Shown piece by piece: positions 15,703-24,993 of a stretch of 64,000 nt of DNA (position 1 is its first letter; the number at the start of each line of letters is the position of its first letter). Source of the DNA: Mesorhizobium norvegicum. GTDB taxonomy: Bacteria > Pseudomonadota > Alphaproteobacteria > Rhizobiales > Rhizobiaceae. The position numbers and the translations under genes were made by a program. Location: NCBI RefSeq assembly GCF_004919685.1, contig NZ_SMYZ01000086.1, positions 1 to 64,000 on the forward strand, read 5' to 3'. Under the pieces are notes generated by a model. The model saw only the letters and a list, made by a program, of their open reading frames with translations, made no database searches and was not told where the DNA came from.

Positions 15703-17031
15703 TCAGCGCTTGGCGATCGGCACGTAGTCACGCTCCGGCGCACCGGTATAGAGCTGGCGCGGGCGGCCGATCTTCTGGCGCGGATCCTCGATCATCTCTT
15801 TCCACTGCGCGATCCAGCCGACGGTGCGGGCGACCGCGAACAGCACGGTGAACATGGTGGTGGGGAAGCCCAGCGCCTTCAGCGTGATGCCGGAATAGAA
15901 GTCGACATTCGGGTAGAGCTTCTTCTCGATGAAATAGGGATCCGTCAGCGCGATCTTTTCCAGTTCCATGGCGATGTCGAGCAACGGATCGTCCTTGATG
16001 CCGAGCTCACCCAGAACCTCGTGTGCCGTCTTCTGCATGATCTTGGCGCGCGGATCGTAGTTCTTGTAGACGCGGTGGCCGAAGCCCATCAGTCGGAACG
16101 GATCGTTCTTGTCCTTGGCGCGGGCGATGAATTCCGGGATGTGATCGACATGGCCGATCTCGCCCAGCATGTTGAGCGCCGCCTCATTGGCGCCGCCATG
16201 CGCCGGGCCCCACAGGCAAGCGATGCCGGCGGCGATGCACGCGAACGGGTTGGCGCCCGAAGAGCCGGCGAGACGCACGGTCGAGGTCGAGGCGTTCTGC
16301 TCGTGATCGGCGTGCAGGATGAAGATGCGCTCCATGGCGCGCGCCAGCACCGGGTTGATCTTGTATTCCTCGCACGGCACGGCAAAGCACATGTGCAGGA
16401 AGTTGGCGGCGAAATTCAGCTCGTTCTTCGGGTAAATGAAGGGCTGGCCGATGTGGTATTTATAGGCCATCGCCGCGATCGTCGGCATCTTGGCGATCAG
16501 CCGCATGGAGGCAACCATGCGCTGGTAGGGGTCTGAGATGTCGGTGGAGTCGTGGTAGAAGGCCGACAGCGCGCCGACCACGCCGCACATCACCGCCATC
16601 GGATGCGCGTCGCGGCGGAAGCCGGTGAAGAAGCGCGACATCTGCTCATGCACCATGGTGTGGCGCGTCACGCGGTAATCGAAATCGTCCTTCTGCGCCT
16701 TGGTCGGCAATTCACCGTAGAGCAGGAGGTAGCAGACCTCGAGGAAGTCGCCGTGTTCGGCCAACTGGTCGATCGGATAGCCGCGGTGCAACAGGATGCC
16801 GGCGTCGCCGTCGATGAAGGTGATTTCGGATTCGCAGCTTGCCGTCGACGTGAAGCCGGGATCGTAGGTGAAGGCGCCGGTGGTCGAGTAGAGCGAGGCG
16901 ATGTCGATGACATCAGGCCCGACCGAACCGCTTCGCACCTTGAATTCGTGAGTCTTGCCGGCGAATTCAAGCGTTGCCGTGGCCTCCTGGGTCTTGCCGC
17001 CCAAATCCAGTTTTTTCGCAGCTTCGGTCAT
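15703..17031 (-). CDS. gltA: Citrate synthase (type II)
   Basis: GltA condenses acetyl-CoA with oxaloacetate as the first TCA-cycle step. The 442-residue protein has the catalytic motifs of the hexameric type II enzyme: FILHADHEQNASTSTVRLAG, the GPAHGGANEAAL block and the MGFGHRVYKNYDPRAKIM block. The RBS AAGGAG precedes the start codon. A 185-bp gap to gltX upstream probably holds its promoter. Confidence 0.96.
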   Translation of the reverse strand: MTEAAKKLDLGGKTQEATATLEFAGKTHEFKVRSGSVGPDVIDIASLYSTTGAFTYDPGFTSTASCESEITFIDGDAGILLHRGYPIDQLAEHGDFLEVCYLLLYGELPTKAQKDDFDYRVTRHTMVHEQMSRFFTGFRRDAHPMAVMCGVVGALSAFYHDSTDISDPYQRMVASMRLIAKMPTIAAMAYKYHIGQPFIYPKNELNFAANFLHMCFAVPCEEYKINPVLARAMERIFILHADHEQNASTSTVRLAGSSGANPFACIAAGIACLWGPAHGGANEAALNMLGEIGHVDHIPEFIARAKDKNDPFRLMGFGHRVYKNYDPRAKIMQKTAHEVLGELGIKDDPLLDIAMELEKIALTDPYFIEKKLYPNVDFYSGITLKALGFPTTMFTVLFAVARTVGWIAQWKEMIEDPRQKIGRPRQLYTGAPERDYVPIAKR

Positions 17032-17216
17032 TGCAAACTCCTTCTTGTTTCCTCATGCCGGCAAAGGCAAAATTCTGCAAAGCGACACGTCGAAAATCAC
17101 CGCAATGCGCGTATTCGCCACCGCATTTCAGGAGGTGCGTGCCAGATTGGGCCAAGGCCTAATGTTGCACTGCGAAACCCGCCTTTCAATGCCAATCTTC
17201 TTGGGCCAGTTTGCTC

Positions 17217-18641
17217 CTAATCGATTTGATCGGCTATGCGCGCCAGGCTTTCCTCGCGGCCGAGCACGGCAAGCACATCGAACACGCCCGGCGAGGTGCT
17301 CTTGCCGGTCAGAGCGGCGCGCAAAGGCTGGGCCACGGCGCCCAGCTTGTGGCCACCAGCGATTGCAACCTCGCGGATCGCAGCCTCCGCTGCAGCGGCC
17401 GTCCAGCTACTTGCAAGCCCGTTCAAAGCTTCGTGAGCACCGCGCAGGATCTTGCGGGCATCGTCGTTGAGCAGAAGGGCGGCCTTGTCGTCGATCGGCA
17501 GCGGTCGCGTGGCAAACAGGAAGGCTGCGCCATCGACGAGTTCGATCAGCGTCTTGGCGCGCTCCTTCAGGCCCGGAAGTGCTGCCAGCAACTGCGCCTT
17601 GTTGGCATCGTTCAGGCGTGCGGCCATTGCCGGACCGCCCTCGAGATAGGGCAGCGTGCCGATGAAGATATCGAACAGCTCAGCATCGCTCATGCGGCGC
17701 ATATGCGCGCCGTTGATCGCCTCGAGCTTGGCGAAATCGAAGCGGGCCGCGCCCTTGTTGACGTCGCCGATGTCGAACCAGGAGATCATGTCCTTGATCG
17801 ACATGATCTCGTCGTCGCCATGGCTCCAGCCGAGACGCGCCAGGTAGTTGAGCAGCGCCTCTGGCAGGTAGCCCATGGCGCGATAGGCCTCGACGCCAAG
17901 CGCGCCGTGCCGCTTCGATAGCTTGGCGCCGTCGGCGCCATGGATCAGCGGGATATGCGACATGGACGGAACGTCCCAGCCCATGGCGTCATAGATCACG
18001 GTCTGGCGGGCGGCATTGGTCAGATGATCGTCACCGCGAATGATATGGGTGACGCCCATGTCATGGTCGTCGACGACGACGGCATGCATGTAGGTCGGGT
18101 TGCCGTCCGAACGCAGGATGATGAAGTCGTCGAGATCCTTGTTGGGGAAGCGCACCTCGCCCTGGACACGGTCATGCACCACCGTCTCGCCCTCGGTCGG
18201 CGCCTTGATGCGGATGGCGCCCTTGGCGCCTGCAGGCGCCTCTGAGGGGTCGCGGTCACGCCAGCGGCCGTCATAGCGGGGCGGCAGGCCCTTGGCTCTG
18301 GCGGCCTCGCGCATCGCCTCCAGCTCGGCCGGCGTGGCATAGCAATAATAGGCCTTGCCCATGCGCACCAGCTCCTCGGCCACCTCGCGGTGGCGCGGCG
18401 CACGCTCGAACTGCGACACCGGCTCGCCGTCCCAGGTCAGGCCGAGCCAGGTAAGCCCGTCGAGGATGGCAGCCGTCGCGGCTGGGTTGGAGCGTTCGCG
18501 GTCGGTGTCCTCGATGCGCAGCAGCATCGTGCCGCTGGTGTGCTTTGCATACAGCCAGTTGAACAGCGCCGTGCGCGCACCGCCTATGTGCAGGTAGCCG
18601 GTGGGCGAGGGGGCAAAACGGGTGACGACCTTGTCGGACAT
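17217..18641 (-). CDS. gltX: Glutamate--tRNA ligase
   Basis: This class I aminoacyl-tRNA synthetase (474 residues) charges tRNA-Glu. The HIGH motif is in FAPSPTGYLHIGGARTALFN and the KMSKS motif appears as AKLSKRHG. The C-terminal anticodon-binding domain is present. An in-frame extension to 18731 exists, but MSDKVVTRFAPSPTG at 18641 is the standard N-terminus. It points away from the divergent comEC gene. Rhizobial genomes may carry a second gltX. Confidence 0.94.
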   Translation of the reverse strand: MSDKVVTRFAPSPTGYLHIGGARTALFNWLYAKHTSGTMLLRIEDTDRERSNPAATAAILDGLTWLGLTWDGEPVSQFERAPRHREVAEELVRMGKAYYCYATPAELEAMREAARAKGLPPRYDGRWRDRDPSEAPAGAKGAIRIKAPTEGETVVHDRVQGEVRFPNKDLDDFIILRSDGNPTYMHAVVVDDHDMGVTHIIRGDDHLTNAARQTVIYDAMGWDVPSMSHIPLIHGADGAKLSKRHGALGVEAYRAMGYLPEALLNYLARLGWSHGDDEIMSIKDMISWFDIGDVNKGAARFDFAKLEAINGAHMRRMSDAELFDIFIGTLPYLEGGPAMAARLNDANKAQLLAALPGLKERAKTLIELVDGAAFLFATRPLPIDDKAALLLNDDARKILRGAHEALNGLASSWTAAAAEAAIREVAIAGGHKLGAVAQPLRAALTGKSTSPGVFDVLAVLGREESLARIADQID

Positions 18642-18743
18642 GGAACTCTCGGAAACCATCTGAAGCGGGGTGCTGTCGCGCGGACTTTCGCGCGGTTGGC
18701 GTTCATGTAGCATAGGGTGTCGAGGGCGCAAGGGGCAGACCCG

Positions 18744-21206
18744 ATGGCTGGACGAGGCCGGGGCTCGGATCAGGGCGAGGACGCCGCTATTGGCGTCAGC
18801 GAACGGTCCCTCTTTGCGCCTCTGCCAGCCTCGCCGCCGCCACCGTCGCCCCTTGTGCCGGCTCCCGGCAAAGCGCCGTTACAAGCGGATGTCGCCGCCT
18901 CTGTTCCAGTTGCCGAAACCGGCAGGATCGTGCGCGTGCGCCGGCAAATCGGCCTGATATCACTGCCTCGCCTGCGCAACAGCGTGGCCACGGCTGCGGG
19001 CCTGGAACTCGACCGAGGCGTGGCCTTCCTGCTGGTGCCGGTCTGCCTGGCGAGCGGAGCGATCGGCTACTTTTCGCTGACGGCGGAGCCCGACTTTGCC
19101 AAGCCCGTCGCGGTCGCCGCCCTGGCGGCGCTCTGTGCGCTGGTCTCGCGCTCATGGCCGAAGACCCATCTGTGCTTCATGGCGGTACTTTTGTGCGCGC
19201 TCGGCCTGCTCGCCGCAAAGGTCGAGATGTGGCGCGCGGGCACACAGATGCTGGGTTCGGAAATCTCGACGCAGGTGACCGGCCGGGTCGTCTCGCTCGA
19301 CCGGATGGAGAGCGGTCGCATCCGGCTGACCATCGACGTGACGTCGACCGCAAGGCCGAAATTGCGCTATGCGCCGGAGCGGGTGCGGCTTTCGGCACGA
19401 AAGGTACCGGCAGACATAACGGCCGGCTCCCTGATCACTGGATATGCCAAGCTGTTGCCGCCGACCGGTCCGGTGCGGCCGGACAGCTACGACTTCTCCT
19501 TCGACAGTTATTTCGCCGGCATCGGCGGCAGCGGGTTCTTTCTCGGCAATCCAAAACTTGTCGTCACCGATGACGGCGACATGCCGCTATCGGCCCGTCT
19601 TTCCTCTAGCGTAGAAAATGCCCGTGAAGCGATTGCCGACCACATCAGGGGCAGCGTCGGTGGCGCCGAAGGCGAGATCGCCGCGGCGCTGATCGTCGGC
19701 GTGCGCGCCGGCATTCCCGATGAAATCAATGAAGCGATGCGGCGTACCGGCATCTACCACATCATCTCCATTTCGGGGCTGCACATGGCGCTGGTCGCAG
19801 GCACCATCATGGGTCTGCTGCGCGGCGCCTTCGCCCTGTTCCCGGACTTTTCCGCGCGCCGTCCGGTCAAGAAATATGCCGCCGTCGCCGCATTGTTCTC
19901 GATCGCTGCCTATCTCATCATCTCTGGCGTCGTCGTTGCCGCCGAGCGCAGCTTCATCATGCTGGCGGTGATGCTGATTGCCGTGCTGTTCGATCGGGCG
20001 GCACTCACCATGCGCAATCTGGCGATTTCGGCGATCGCCGTCATTGTGGTGTCGCCGCACGAGGTGGTCGGCCCGAGTTTCCAGATGTCCTTCGCTGCAA
20101 CCGCAGCACTTGTCGGCGCCTATGCCGGCTGGTCGGATCATCGCGCCGGGAAAACCAGACCGCCGCCGCCAAAGCGATCTCTGCCCGGCTTCCTGACGCG
20201 AAAATTCCTGCTGGCGGCGGGTGGTCTTGCCATGACCTCCATCATTGCCGGCAGCGCCACGGCGCTGTTTGCCATCTGGCATTTTCAGCGTGTGTCGCCG
20301 CTCAGCCTGTTCGCCAATCTGGCAGTCATGCCGATCGTCTCGGTTGTCATGTTTCTGGGCGTTGCCAGCGCGCTGCTGATGCCGTTCGGATTGGACTGGC
20401 CAGCCCTCTATCTGATGGGCAAGGGCCTGACCGCAATGATTGCCATATCGGGTTGGATATCCGAGCGTTCGCCTGTCGACGGGGTTGGGCTCATTTCACA
20501 GCAGTCTGTCCTGCTGGTGACCATCGCCCTGGTCATCGCGACGATGGCGACGACATGGCTGCGGCTTGCGGCTCTTCCCTTCGCGCTTGCCGGCCTGTTG
20601 ACCGTCTCGGATACGCGCACGCCGGACGTGCTGATCTCGGAGGACGCCCGACTGGTTGCGTTGCCGATCGGCGGCGGCGAGCTCGCTGTCAGCCGCGCAC
20701 GGCCGAACGAATTCACGGTCGACAACTGGAAACGCGCACTGACATCCGAAACCATCGTCGTGCCGGAAATCTTCACCAAAGGCGACGGACAATTCGAGAT
20801 CGCGGATGCCCCGGAACTGCCGCCGGGATCGCCGTTCTATTGCACTTCAGGCGTTTGTCTCGCCAAGCACACGTCCGGCGCGATCATTGCTTATGTCGAG
20901 GACCGCAAGGACACGTGGAAAGCCTGCGGCTTCGCCGAGCTGATCGTCATCAATGACGCGACGGCCTATGACGCTTGCCGCAATCCGCTGGTTCTCGTCA
21001 TCACCAAGCGACAACTGGCTCGCAAAGGCAGTGCTGCCGTCTTCTTCGATCGCCAGTCGGCGACCACGCCGGCAACCGTCATCTTCGCGGTGGACAGGCC
21101 CTACCGGCCCTGGCACACGCAACGCAAATTCTCACGCGAGGCGAGGGGACTGCCGCCCTTCAAGAGACCCGAGAAGCCAGTGGTTGAACCGCAGCTGCCT
21201 CAGTAG
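18744..21206 (+). CDS. comEC: ComEC/Rec2-family membrane protein
   Basis: ComEC proteins form the inner-membrane channel for single-stranded DNA in natural transformation. The protein (820 residues from the ATG at 18744, preceded by AAGGGG) has a Pro-rich cytoplasmic N-terminus, paired membrane helices, a DUF4131 OB-like periplasmic domain (about 150-270) and the competence domain with GIYHIISISGLHMALVAG. The metallo-beta-lactamase domain of longer ComECs is absent or vestigial. A GTG at 18717 is an alternative start. Its 3' end overlaps the convergent lexA gene by 7 bases. Confidence 0.88.
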   Translation: MAGRGRGSDQGEDAAIGVSERSLFAPLPASPPPPSPLVPAPGKAPLQADVAASVPVAETGRIVRVRRQIGLISLPRLRNSVATAAGLELDRGVAFLLVPVCLASGAIGYFSLTAEPDFAKPVAVAALAALCALVSRSWPKTHLCFMAVLLCALGLLAAKVEMWRAGTQMLGSEISTQVTGRVVSLDRMESGRIRLTIDVTSTARPKLRYAPERVRLSARKVPADITAGSLITGYAKLLPPTGPVRPDSYDFSFDSYFAGIGGSGFFLGNPKLVVTDDGDMPLSARLSSSVENAREAIADHIRGSVGGAEGEIAAALIVGVRAGIPDEINEAMRRTGIYHIISISGLHMALVAGTIMGLLRGAFALFPDFSARRPVKKYAAVAALFSIAAYLIISGVVVAAERSFIMLAVMLIAVLFDRAALTMRNLAISAIAVIVVSPHEVVGPSFQMSFAATAALVGAYAGWSDHRAGKTRPPPPKRSLPGFLTRKFLLAAGGLAMTSIIAGSATALFAIWHFQRVSPLSLFANLAVMPIVSVVMFLGVASALLMPFGLDWPALYLMGKGLTAMIAISGWISERSPVDGVGLISQQSVLLVTIALVIATMATTWLRLAALPFALAGLLTVSDTRTPDVLISEDARLVALPIGGGELAVSRARPNEFTVDNWKRALTSETIVVPEIFTKGDGQFEIADAPELPPGSPFYCTSGVCLAKHTSGAIIAYVEDRKDTWKACGFAELIVINDATAYDACRNPLVLVITKRQLARKGSAAVFFDRQSATTPATVIFAVDRPYRPWHTQRKFSREARGLPPFKRPEKPVVEPQLPQ

Positions 21207-21937
21207 CGGCGGATCAGGCCGACGAGCTTGCCTTGCACCTTGACCCTGTCCGGGCCGAAAATACGGGTTTCATAGGCTGGATTGGCGGCTTCGAGAGCAA
21301 TCGAGGCGCCCTTGCGGCGGAACCGCTTCAGCGTCGCTTCCTCTTCATCCACCAGCGCCACGATGATTTCGCCGGGGCTCGCCGTGTCGGCGTTGCGGAT
21401 GATGACGGTGTCGCCGTCAAAAATGCCGGCCTCGATCATCGAGTCGCCCTTGACTTCCAGGGCATAGTGCTCGCCGCCCATGATCATGTCCGGCGGCACC
21501 GAGATCGAATGCGTCTGATGCTGGATGGCATCGATCGGCACACCGGCGGCGATGCGGCCCATCACCGGGATCGACACGGCGGAGACCACGTCGTCGTCAT
21601 TGCCGGCCGAAGACATCCGCGAAGGCGCCGGCTTGATCTGGCGGCCAAGGCCGCCTTGACCAAGACTGCCCTGGATGACGCTTGGCGAGAACTTCTTTGC
21701 CGCGTTGAGGCCGGGTGCGATCGAATCCGGCAGCCGCAGCACCTCCAGCGCGCGTGCCCGGTTGGGCAGCCGGCGAATGAAGCCGCGCTCCTCCAGTGCC
21801 GTGATCAGCCGATGAATCCCGGATTTGGAGGCAAGATCGAGCGCCTCCTTCATCTCGTCGAAGGATGGCGGAATACCGCTTTCCTTCAGGCGTTCATGGA
21901 TGAACATCAGCAGTTCGTGTTGCTTGCGCGTCAGCAT
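21200..21937 (-). CDS. lexA: SOS repressor LexA
   Basis: LexA (245 residues) represses DNA-damage genes and cleaves itself when RecA is activated. It has an N-terminal winged helix (about 1-70), the Ala131-Gly132 cleavage site in MGRIAAGVP, and the catalytic Ser166 (VKGDSMIEAG) and Lys204 (EATLKRF). The linker is long, as in other rhizobial LexA. The start at 21937 is chosen by homology of MLTRKQHELLMFI. An alphaproteobacterial LexA box lies within its own promoter. Confidence 0.96.
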   Translation of the reverse strand: MLTRKQHELLMFIHERLKESGIPPSFDEMKEALDLASKSGIHRLITALEERGFIRRLPNRARALEVLRLPDSIAPGLNAAKKFSPSVIQGSLGQGGLGRQIKPAPSRMSSAGNDDDVVSAVSIPVMGRIAAGVPIDAIQHQTHSISVPPDMIMGGEHYALEVKGDSMIEAGIFDGDTVIIRNADTASPGEIIVALVDEEEATLKRFRRKGASIALEAANPAYETRIFGPDRVKVQGKLVGLIRRY

Positions 21938-21989
21938 GGCGACCCCCGGGGTACCTGAAACCAGAATCAGAAAAACAAACCCAGAACAA

Positions 21990-22018
21990 ACACTATCTGT
22001 TCCAGTTGTGTTCTGCAA
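21990..22018 (-). promoter_or_regulatory. lexA promoter with overlapping SOS box
   Basis: On the minus strand, TTGCAG (22013-22018) and TAGTGT (21990-21995) are 17 bases apart, about 55 bp upstream of lexA. The known alphaproteobacterial LexA operator GTTC-N7-GTTC lies at 21999-22013 and fills the spacer. This layout implies negative autoregulation. Confidence 0.75.
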
Positions 22019-22336
22019 CCGTTTAAAGTTTAATGAATTTGTTAAGGTGGCGGAAATTATTCCGCGTTTGCAAGCGGGCCTCGTCGACGACTGCATCCCG
22101 TCACGGTGCGCTTTCCGGCATTGAAATTGTTATGGTTAATAGCCTGTGGCCCATCCCGAACTCAGGCTTGGCATGAGCTGCCGATAGGTCCCTCGACGGT
22201 GGGCATTCCAGCTTTCCGGGCGTTCGTTTGCCGTGAACGAAACGAAGCCAAAATGCCAACCTTGGTTAATTATCGCAGCCAGCGCTGGCCACCCAGCAGC
22301 GAACGCATTCGCGAGCTGGAAATTCGTCCCTCGGTC
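22019..22336. other. lexA upstream region; possible small ORF split by the IS
   Basis: This stretch of about 320 bp between the lexA promoter and the insertion sequence shows no recognisable gene. An ATG at 22253 opens a frame that would run through the insertion point. With the IS and one target copy removed, it continues to a stop at 23671 and encodes 46 residues. No ribosome binding site or homology supports it. Confidence 0.25.
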
Positions 22337-22341
22337 ATACG

Positions 22342-22394
22342 TGTTTGGACCGGGGACATCGCGAACAGGTGTGCGAGGACATCGCGAACAGTTT
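22342..22394 (+). repeat. Left terminal inverted repeat of the IS
   Basis: This 53-bp end is the exact reverse complement of 23562-23614. It contains two tandem copies of a 15-base unit, GGACATCGCGAACAG, likely paired transposase-binding sites. Confidence 0.93.
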
Positions 22395-22421
22395 GGCGTG
22401 CTTTGCGCCGGGAGGTTCGCG

Positions 22422-23555
22422 ATGCCATTTGGGGACACCAGCGTGATGGATGGGAAGTTGGAGTTTGTGCGTCTTGGCGTGCAAGATGGCAGCAACGTCA
22501 GTGCGCTTTGTCGTCGTTTCGGGATCGGCCGCACCTGTGGTCACAAGTTGATTGCGCGGTATCGCGCTCATGGCGAGGCCGGGCTTGCGGAGCAATCGCG
22601 TCGCCCGGCGACGAGCCCGGCGCGCAGCACGGATACGGTCGAGGCGGCGGTTCTTGGCATGCGCCAGGCGCACCCGGCCTGGGGCGGCCGCAAGATCGCC
22701 AAGGTCCTGCAGCGCGAGGGAACCGGTTCGCCAGCGCCCTCGACGGTGACCGGGATCCTGCACCGCAACGGCGTCGAACTGGGCTTGCTCGGGGGTGGAG
22801 CCAAGCCGTTCGGGCGCTTCGAGCATGCCGCCCCCAACGATCTGTGGCAGATGGATTTCAAGGGCCATGTCGCATTGCAGCAGGGCGGCCGGCTGCATCC
22901 GCTGACCGCGCTCGACGACCATTCGCGCTTCTCTGTCGTGCTGCAGGCTTGCATCAACGAGACCGGCGAAACGGTCAAAGCCCACCTGATTGCCGCCTTT
23001 CGCCGCTATGGACTGCCGCAGCGCATGGCTTTCGACAACGGTCCGCCGTGGGGAGATGGCGGACGAAGCAACTTCACACGCTTCACCGTCTGGCTGATCG
23101 AGCACGGCGTCGCCGTCTCCCATTCCAGGCCCCTGCATCCGCAGACGCTGGGCAAAGAGGAACGCTTCCACCGCTCGCTCAAGGCCGAAGCGATGGCCGG
23201 ACCTGCCTTCGAAAATCTCGAGCGCGCGCAGAAAGCCTTCGATGCCTGGCGCGACCTCTACAACGCCGAAAGACCCCACGATGGCCTCAAGGGCTGTGTC
23301 CCCCTCGACAGATACACACCCTCGCCGGGCTCTTTCAGCGAAGCCGTCGAAGCCTTCGACTACCCACAAGGCGCCATCGTTCGAAAGGTCCAGAAGGAGG
23401 GCCGCGTCGCCTTGTGCGGCTACATCCTGCGCCTCTCCAAGGCATTTGGCGGAAAAGCCGTGGCCTTCATCCCCACCGGCAAGGACGGCGTCTTCCAAGC
23501 CTTCTTCAGACATCAGAAAATAGAAACAGTCGACCTCAACCTCAGCAGACGATAA
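22422..23555 (+). CDS. IS481-family transposase
   Basis: This 377-residue protein has an N-terminal helix-turn-helix (about 10-60) and an integrase-core (rve) domain with the DDE residues Asp145 (LWQMDFKGH), Asp205 (AFDNGPPW) and a Glu in GKEERFH (246 or 247). The C-terminal tail is rich in basic residues. The open frame extends upstream beyond the IS, but the ATG at 22422 lies inside the element, 6 nt after GGAGG, and is the credible start. The frame is uninterrupted. Confidence 0.92.
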   Translation: MPFGDTSVMDGKLEFVRLGVQDGSNVSALCRRFGIGRTCGHKLIARYRAHGEAGLAEQSRRPATSPARSTDTVEAAVLGMRQAHPAWGGRKIAKVLQREGTGSPAPSTVTGILHRNGVELGLLGGGAKPFGRFEHAAPNDLWQMDFKGHVALQQGGRLHPLTALDDHSRFSVVLQACINETGETVKAHLIAAFRRYGLPQRMAFDNGPPWGDGGRSNFTRFTVWLIEHGVAVSHSRPLHPQTLGKEERFHRSLKAEAMAGPAFENLERAQKAFDAWRDLYNAERPHDGLKGCVPLDRYTPSPGSFSEAVEAFDYPQGAIVRKVQKEGRVALCGYILRLSKAFGGKAVAFIPTGKDGVFQAFFRHQKIETVDLNLSRR

Positions 23556-23561
23556 GTGACA

Positions 23562-23614
23562 AAACTGTTCGCGATGTCCTCGCACACCTGTTCGCGATGT
23601 CCCCGGTCCAAACA
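23562..23614 (-). repeat. Right terminal inverted repeat of the IS
   Basis: This is the perfect 53-bp reverse complement of the left end, beginning 6 bp after the transposase stop codon. Confidence 0.93.
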
Positions 23615-23663
23615 ATACGACCAGGGGGAGAGCCGGCGACAACAGATCGTCGAGACGGCTGTG

Positions 23664-24911
23664 TCAGGTAACGGCCTCCTTGACGGCGAAACGCTGGTCC
23701 TTCCATGCACCCGTGCGCAGAATGTCTTCCAGCACCTCAACCGCCAGCCACACATCCTTGTAGCCGACATAGAGCGGTGTAAAGCCGAAACGGATGGTCG
23801 ATGGCGCACGGAAGTCACCGATCACCCCGCGCTCGATCAGCGCCCGCATGATTTGATAGCCGTGATCGTGAAGGAACGACACCTGGCTGCCGCGCCTGGC
23901 CGCGTCGCGGGTGGTCTCCAGCGTGAGACCATAGGCGCCGCACTTCGCTTCGACGAGCTGGATGAACAGTTCGGTCAGCGCGACGCTTTTCTTTCGCAAT
24001 GCCGCCATGTCGACGTCGTTCCAGATGGCAAGCGCGCCTTTGAGCGCCCGTATCGACAGGACCGGCTGCGTGCCGCACAGAAAGCGGCGGATACCGGTGC
24101 CGGCAACATAGCCCCGTTCGAAGGCAAAGGGCCGCGCATGCCCCCACCAGCCGCTGAGTGGCTGGCTGATTTCGCCATGGTGGCGCTGTGCGGCATAGAT
24201 GAAGGCCGGCGCGCCCGGACCGCCGTTGAGGTACTTGTAGGTGCAGCCGATGGCGAAATCGGCATTTGCATGGTCGAGCTCGACCGGCAGAGCGCCGGCG
24301 GTGTGGCAGAGATCCCAGACGATCAGCGCTCCGGCTGCGTGAGCCTTGCGCGTCAGTGCCGCCATGTCGCGCAGTTCACCCGATTTGTAATTGACGTGGT
24401 TGACCAGCACCACCGCGACGCTTTCGTCGATCAGCTCTTCGATGGTTGGCGCGTCGACGCCCGCGAGGCGCAGCAGGACGCCATCCCGGGTCGAGGCCAC
24501 GCCTTCGGCGATGTACAGGTCGGTGGGAAAACTGTCACCCTCGGCGACGATGGTCGCCCGGCCCGGCCGCATCTCCAGCGCCGCATGCAACACCTTGTAG
24601 ATGTTGGTCGACGTCGTGTCGCAGACGACGGTTTGGCCGGCCGCGGCTCCGATCAGGCGTCCGAGCTGGTCACCGAGTTCGATCGGCATCTCGAACCATC
24701 CGGCCGTATTCCAGGCTCGGATGAGATCCTGGGCCCATTCCTGGGTCGCCGCCTGCTGCAGTTCGCCGAAAACGGCATGAGAGGCTGCCCCCAGTGAATT
24801 GCCGTCGAGATAGATCACCCCCTCCGGCAGAATGAAACGATCGCGCATGGCACGCAGCGGATCCGTGGCATCCATTGCTTCGATTGCAGCGAGATCGGGA
24901 ATTCCACTCAT
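23664..24911 (-). CDS. kynU: Kynureninase
   Basis: KynU is a PLP-dependent enzyme that hydrolyses kynurenine to anthranilate and alanine. The 415-residue protein has the PLP lysine Lys226 in GCTYKYLNGGPG, Asp200 (WDLCHTAG) for the pyridine nitrogen, and the N-terminal YLDGNSLG motif. It is the third gene of a minus-strand operon (CoA ligase, kynA, kynU), 82 bp after kynA. Its 3' end is 45 bp from the insertion sequence. Confidence 0.95.
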   Translation of the reverse strand: MSGIPDLAAIEAMDATDPLRAMRDRFILPEGVIYLDGNSLGAASHAVFGELQQAATQEWAQDLIRAWNTAGWFEMPIELGDQLGRLIGAAAGQTVVCDTTSTNIYKVLHAALEMRPGRATIVAEGDSFPTDLYIAEGVASTRDGVLLRLAGVDAPTIEELIDESVAVVLVNHVNYKSGELRDMAALTRKAHAAGALIVWDLCHTAGALPVELDHANADFAIGCTYKYLNGGPGAPAFIYAAQRHHGEISQPLSGWWGHARPFAFERGYVAGTGIRRFLCGTQPVLSIRALKGALAIWNDVDMAALRKKSVALTELFIQLVEAKCGAYGLTLETTRDAARRGSQVSFLHDHGYQIMRALIERGVIGDFRAPSTIRFGFTPLYVGYKDVWLAVEVLEDILRTGAWKDQRFAVKEAVT

Positions 24912-24993
24912 GGTCAGTCAGTCCTCGGTTGTTCGCGAAGGGTTTTCCGCCACAGCGCGTCCCCTCGGTGAGCCTGTTTTCATTTCGATGATG

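Larger units (their letters stand above)
22337..23619 (+). mobile_element. IS481-type insertion sequence with 5-bp target duplication
   Basis: The element proper is 22342-23614 (1273 bp). It is bounded by perfect 53-bp terminal inverted repeats starting TGTTTGGACC and flanked by the direct repeat ATACG (22337-22341 and 23615-23619). It encodes a single DDE transposase. Intact ends, matching target duplication and an open transposase frame point to a recent, probably still active insertion. It lies between lexA and kynU. Confidence 0.93.

Noticed and set aside
22106..23671. Long plus-strand frame overlapping the IS transposase in another frame
   Set aside because: Inside the IS it is a shadow of the transposase; only the flanking parts matter for the possible 46-codon pre-insertion frame.
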